Origin: Pseudomonas sp. SST3
GTDB taxonomy: Bacteria; Pseudomonadota; Gammaproteobacteria; Pseudomonadales; Pseudomonadaceae
Assembly: GCF_003325755.1 (NCBI RefSeq)
Contig: NZ_QORI02000036.1
Location: 1 to 22,866, forward strand
Reading direction: 5' to 3'
DNA length: 22,866 nt
Part shown: piece after piece, positions 22,034 through 22,866 of the stretch
How positions within the stretch are numbered: position 1 is the stretch's first letter
Layout: each line of letters opens with the position of its first letter
Made by a program: the position numbers and the translations under genes
Notes under the pieces: model-generated
Database searches by the model: none
What the model was told of the DNA's origin: nothing
The model's input: the letters and a program-made list of their open reading frames with translations, nothing else

Positions 22034-22866
22034 TCTTCTCCGGCACCTGGTGCCGATTCTGGTTCCGACTCCGTCTCGTTGCCTGCGCTTGGCTCTTGAT
22101 GTTGTCTGGCCTCTACGATTAACAGGTAGTTTTGCCTGATCGCTTCCCAGCTCATGAAGTGTCCATAGGCAAACTGCACAAACCTGCCCATTAGACTCTT
22201 CAGAAGAGACTGGTCATAGATGCTCAGCTGAGCCATGTGGTGCACTGCATTAGCCAGCCTAAACTCAGCGCTGCCGCTGCCGCTGCCGGACAAGGCTAGA
22301 TATAGACTTATGCCGTGGTTGAACACATGGGAGGAGTAGTTCATCCAAGGGCTGTACCTTGCGGTGACCGCCAGAGCCGCGCTACCGAGTAGGCGGTCAA
22401 GGTGCAGATAAATTATGTTTAGCAGCATTTCCGGGCGCCCTTCGGCGGCAAAGATTTCACGCCCATGAGTCTGAATGATCTTGAAAAGTATAAATCCTGA
22501 CAGAGTGTTCGGGGTGCTAGCCAAGCGATAGATATCTTGGAACGTTAGCGGTAGTGGAAGCGCGCCTAAAGCGTAGAGCACTAATGCGTGACGCCTTTGT
22601 TCGAAATCAAAAGGTGCGTTCACCATTGCTCTAAGCAAAACTGCCTGAGCATTCACTAAAGGATGGCCTTTCACATTGTGAAGAGCACCAAAAGTCCCAT
22701 CCATACAGAGCCATGGAATCTTGTTGGCTATCGAGAGCTGCATCGCGTCATAAACTGAAGCGTCGACGGCATCTTTGACCGTGAATGCATCAAGCTCTTC
22801 ATCATGCATGGCTGGCCGCACAACGGTAATGTTGTCCAGGATCAGGCGTAAGTTTTCAAGGACTGA
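22027..22866 (-). CDS. Hypothetical protein with PIN-like region, 5' end outside the window
   Basis: The frame is open to the right edge, giving 279 visible residues with no compelling internal start; a GTG at 22821 exists but the upstream codons read SVLENLRLILDNI without a stop, so the gene is probably cut by the window. Residues about 26-65 (DAFTVKDAVDASVYDAMQLS, then PWLCMDGTFGAL) resemble the C-terminal part of a PIN nuclease domain, where a conserved Asp precedes an Ala-rich helix and a strand ends in Asp. A helical region follows, and the tail is acidic (NETESEPESAPG). PIN domains cut RNA and occur in toxins and defence proteins, but family membership is not certain. Codon use is AT-richer than its neighbours. 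Confidence 0.5.
   Translation of the reverse strand, partial: SVLENLRLILDNITVVRPAMHDEELDAFTVKDAVDASVYDAMQLSIANKIPWLCMDGTFGALHNVKGHPLVNAQAVLLRAMVNAPFDFEQRRHALVLYALGALPLPLTFQDIYRLASTPNTLSGFILFKIIQTHGREIFAAEGRPEMLLNIIYLHLDRLLGSAALAVTARYSPWMNYSSHVFNHGISLYLALSGSGSGSAEFRLANAVHHMAQLSIYDQSLLKSLMGRFVQFAYGHFMSWEAIRQNYLLIVEARQHQEPSAGNETESEPESAPGAGEEA

Larger units (their letters stand above)
21818..22866. mobile_element. Left end of a probable integrative element, partial
   Basis: The DNA to the right of the tRNA remnant is visibly AT-richer than the rest of the window, and carries repeats near the boundary and an unrelated gene without ties to the core genome. The orientation of the fragment predicts that the element extends to the right beyond the window, with the intact tRNA at its far side. 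No integrase is seen within the window, so the class of element cannot be named. Positions 21818-22026 hold no gene that I can support. Confidence 0.5.

Noticed and set aside
21858..22046. 62-codon minus-strand frame in the element end
   Set aside because: It overlaps repeats and the PIN-like gene end, with no ribosome binding site and no similarity I can see.
1..22866. CRISPR array
   Set aside because: No series of regularly spaced direct repeats is visible anywhere in the window.

Overview
The window looks like chromosomal DNA of a GC-rich gammaproteobacterium, most likely a Pseudomonadaceae member (a Stutzerimonas/Pseudomonas-type genome). This is inferred from protein style, codon use and gene set, not from any marker gene. 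All protein genes I can support lie on the minus strand, so the text below reads from high to low coordinates in transcription order.

Positions 228-17596 hold a complete aryl polyene (APE) pigment cluster of the xanthomonadin/APE class. Its order closely follows the apeA-apeR layout known from Vibrio, E. coli and Xenorhabdus. The genes are: ketosynthase-like chain-length factor (apeC), lysophospholipid-type acyltransferase (apeD), two acyl carrier proteins (apeE, apeF), membrane protein (apeG), AMP ligase fused to a hotdog dehydratase (apeH-I), glycosyltransferase and LpxL-type acyltransferase (a split apeJ), aromatic ammonia-lyase, thioesterase (apeK), LolA-like carrier (apeL), MMPL exporter (apeM), flavin halogenase-like oxidoreductase, DUF3261 lipoprotein (apeN), ketosynthase (apeO), dehydratase (apeP), ketoreductase (apeQ), ketosynthase (apeR) and a two-domain lipoprotein (apeA-like). 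Most junctions are stop/start overlaps, so the run is probably one operon read from a promoter near 17682-17710. The only large internal gap is 6427-6579.

Proposed working of the cluster: the ammonia-lyase and AMP ligase supply an aryl starter on ApeE/ApeF. ApeO:ApeC and ApeR extend it with malonyl units, ApeQ reduces, and the ApeI domain with ApeP dehydrates without enoyl reduction, giving a conjugated polyene. The flavoenzyme may halogenate it. ApeD, the GT2 and the LpxL-type enzyme attach it to a lipid/sugar carrier, and ApeM with ApeL and ApeN moves it to the outer membrane. No methyltransferase (ApeB) is present.

Upstream lie ordinary genes: trxC (zinc-binding thioredoxin 2), metY (O-acetylhomoserine sulfhydrylase) and an SLC13-type permease with RCK_C domains. 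At 21776-21817 there is a 3' half of a CAU-anticodon tRNA followed by its terminator. To its right the DNA becomes visibly AT-richer and carries repeats and a partial PIN-like gene. I read this as the left end of an integrative element that extends beyond the window.

The cluster belongs to a known class, so I do not claim a new system. The points worth checking are an apparent frameshift at the end of apeC, the halogenase signature, the Phe-His selectivity pair of the ammonia-lyase, the fused lipoprotein, the apeH-I fusion and apeJ split, and the tRNA-fragment boundary.
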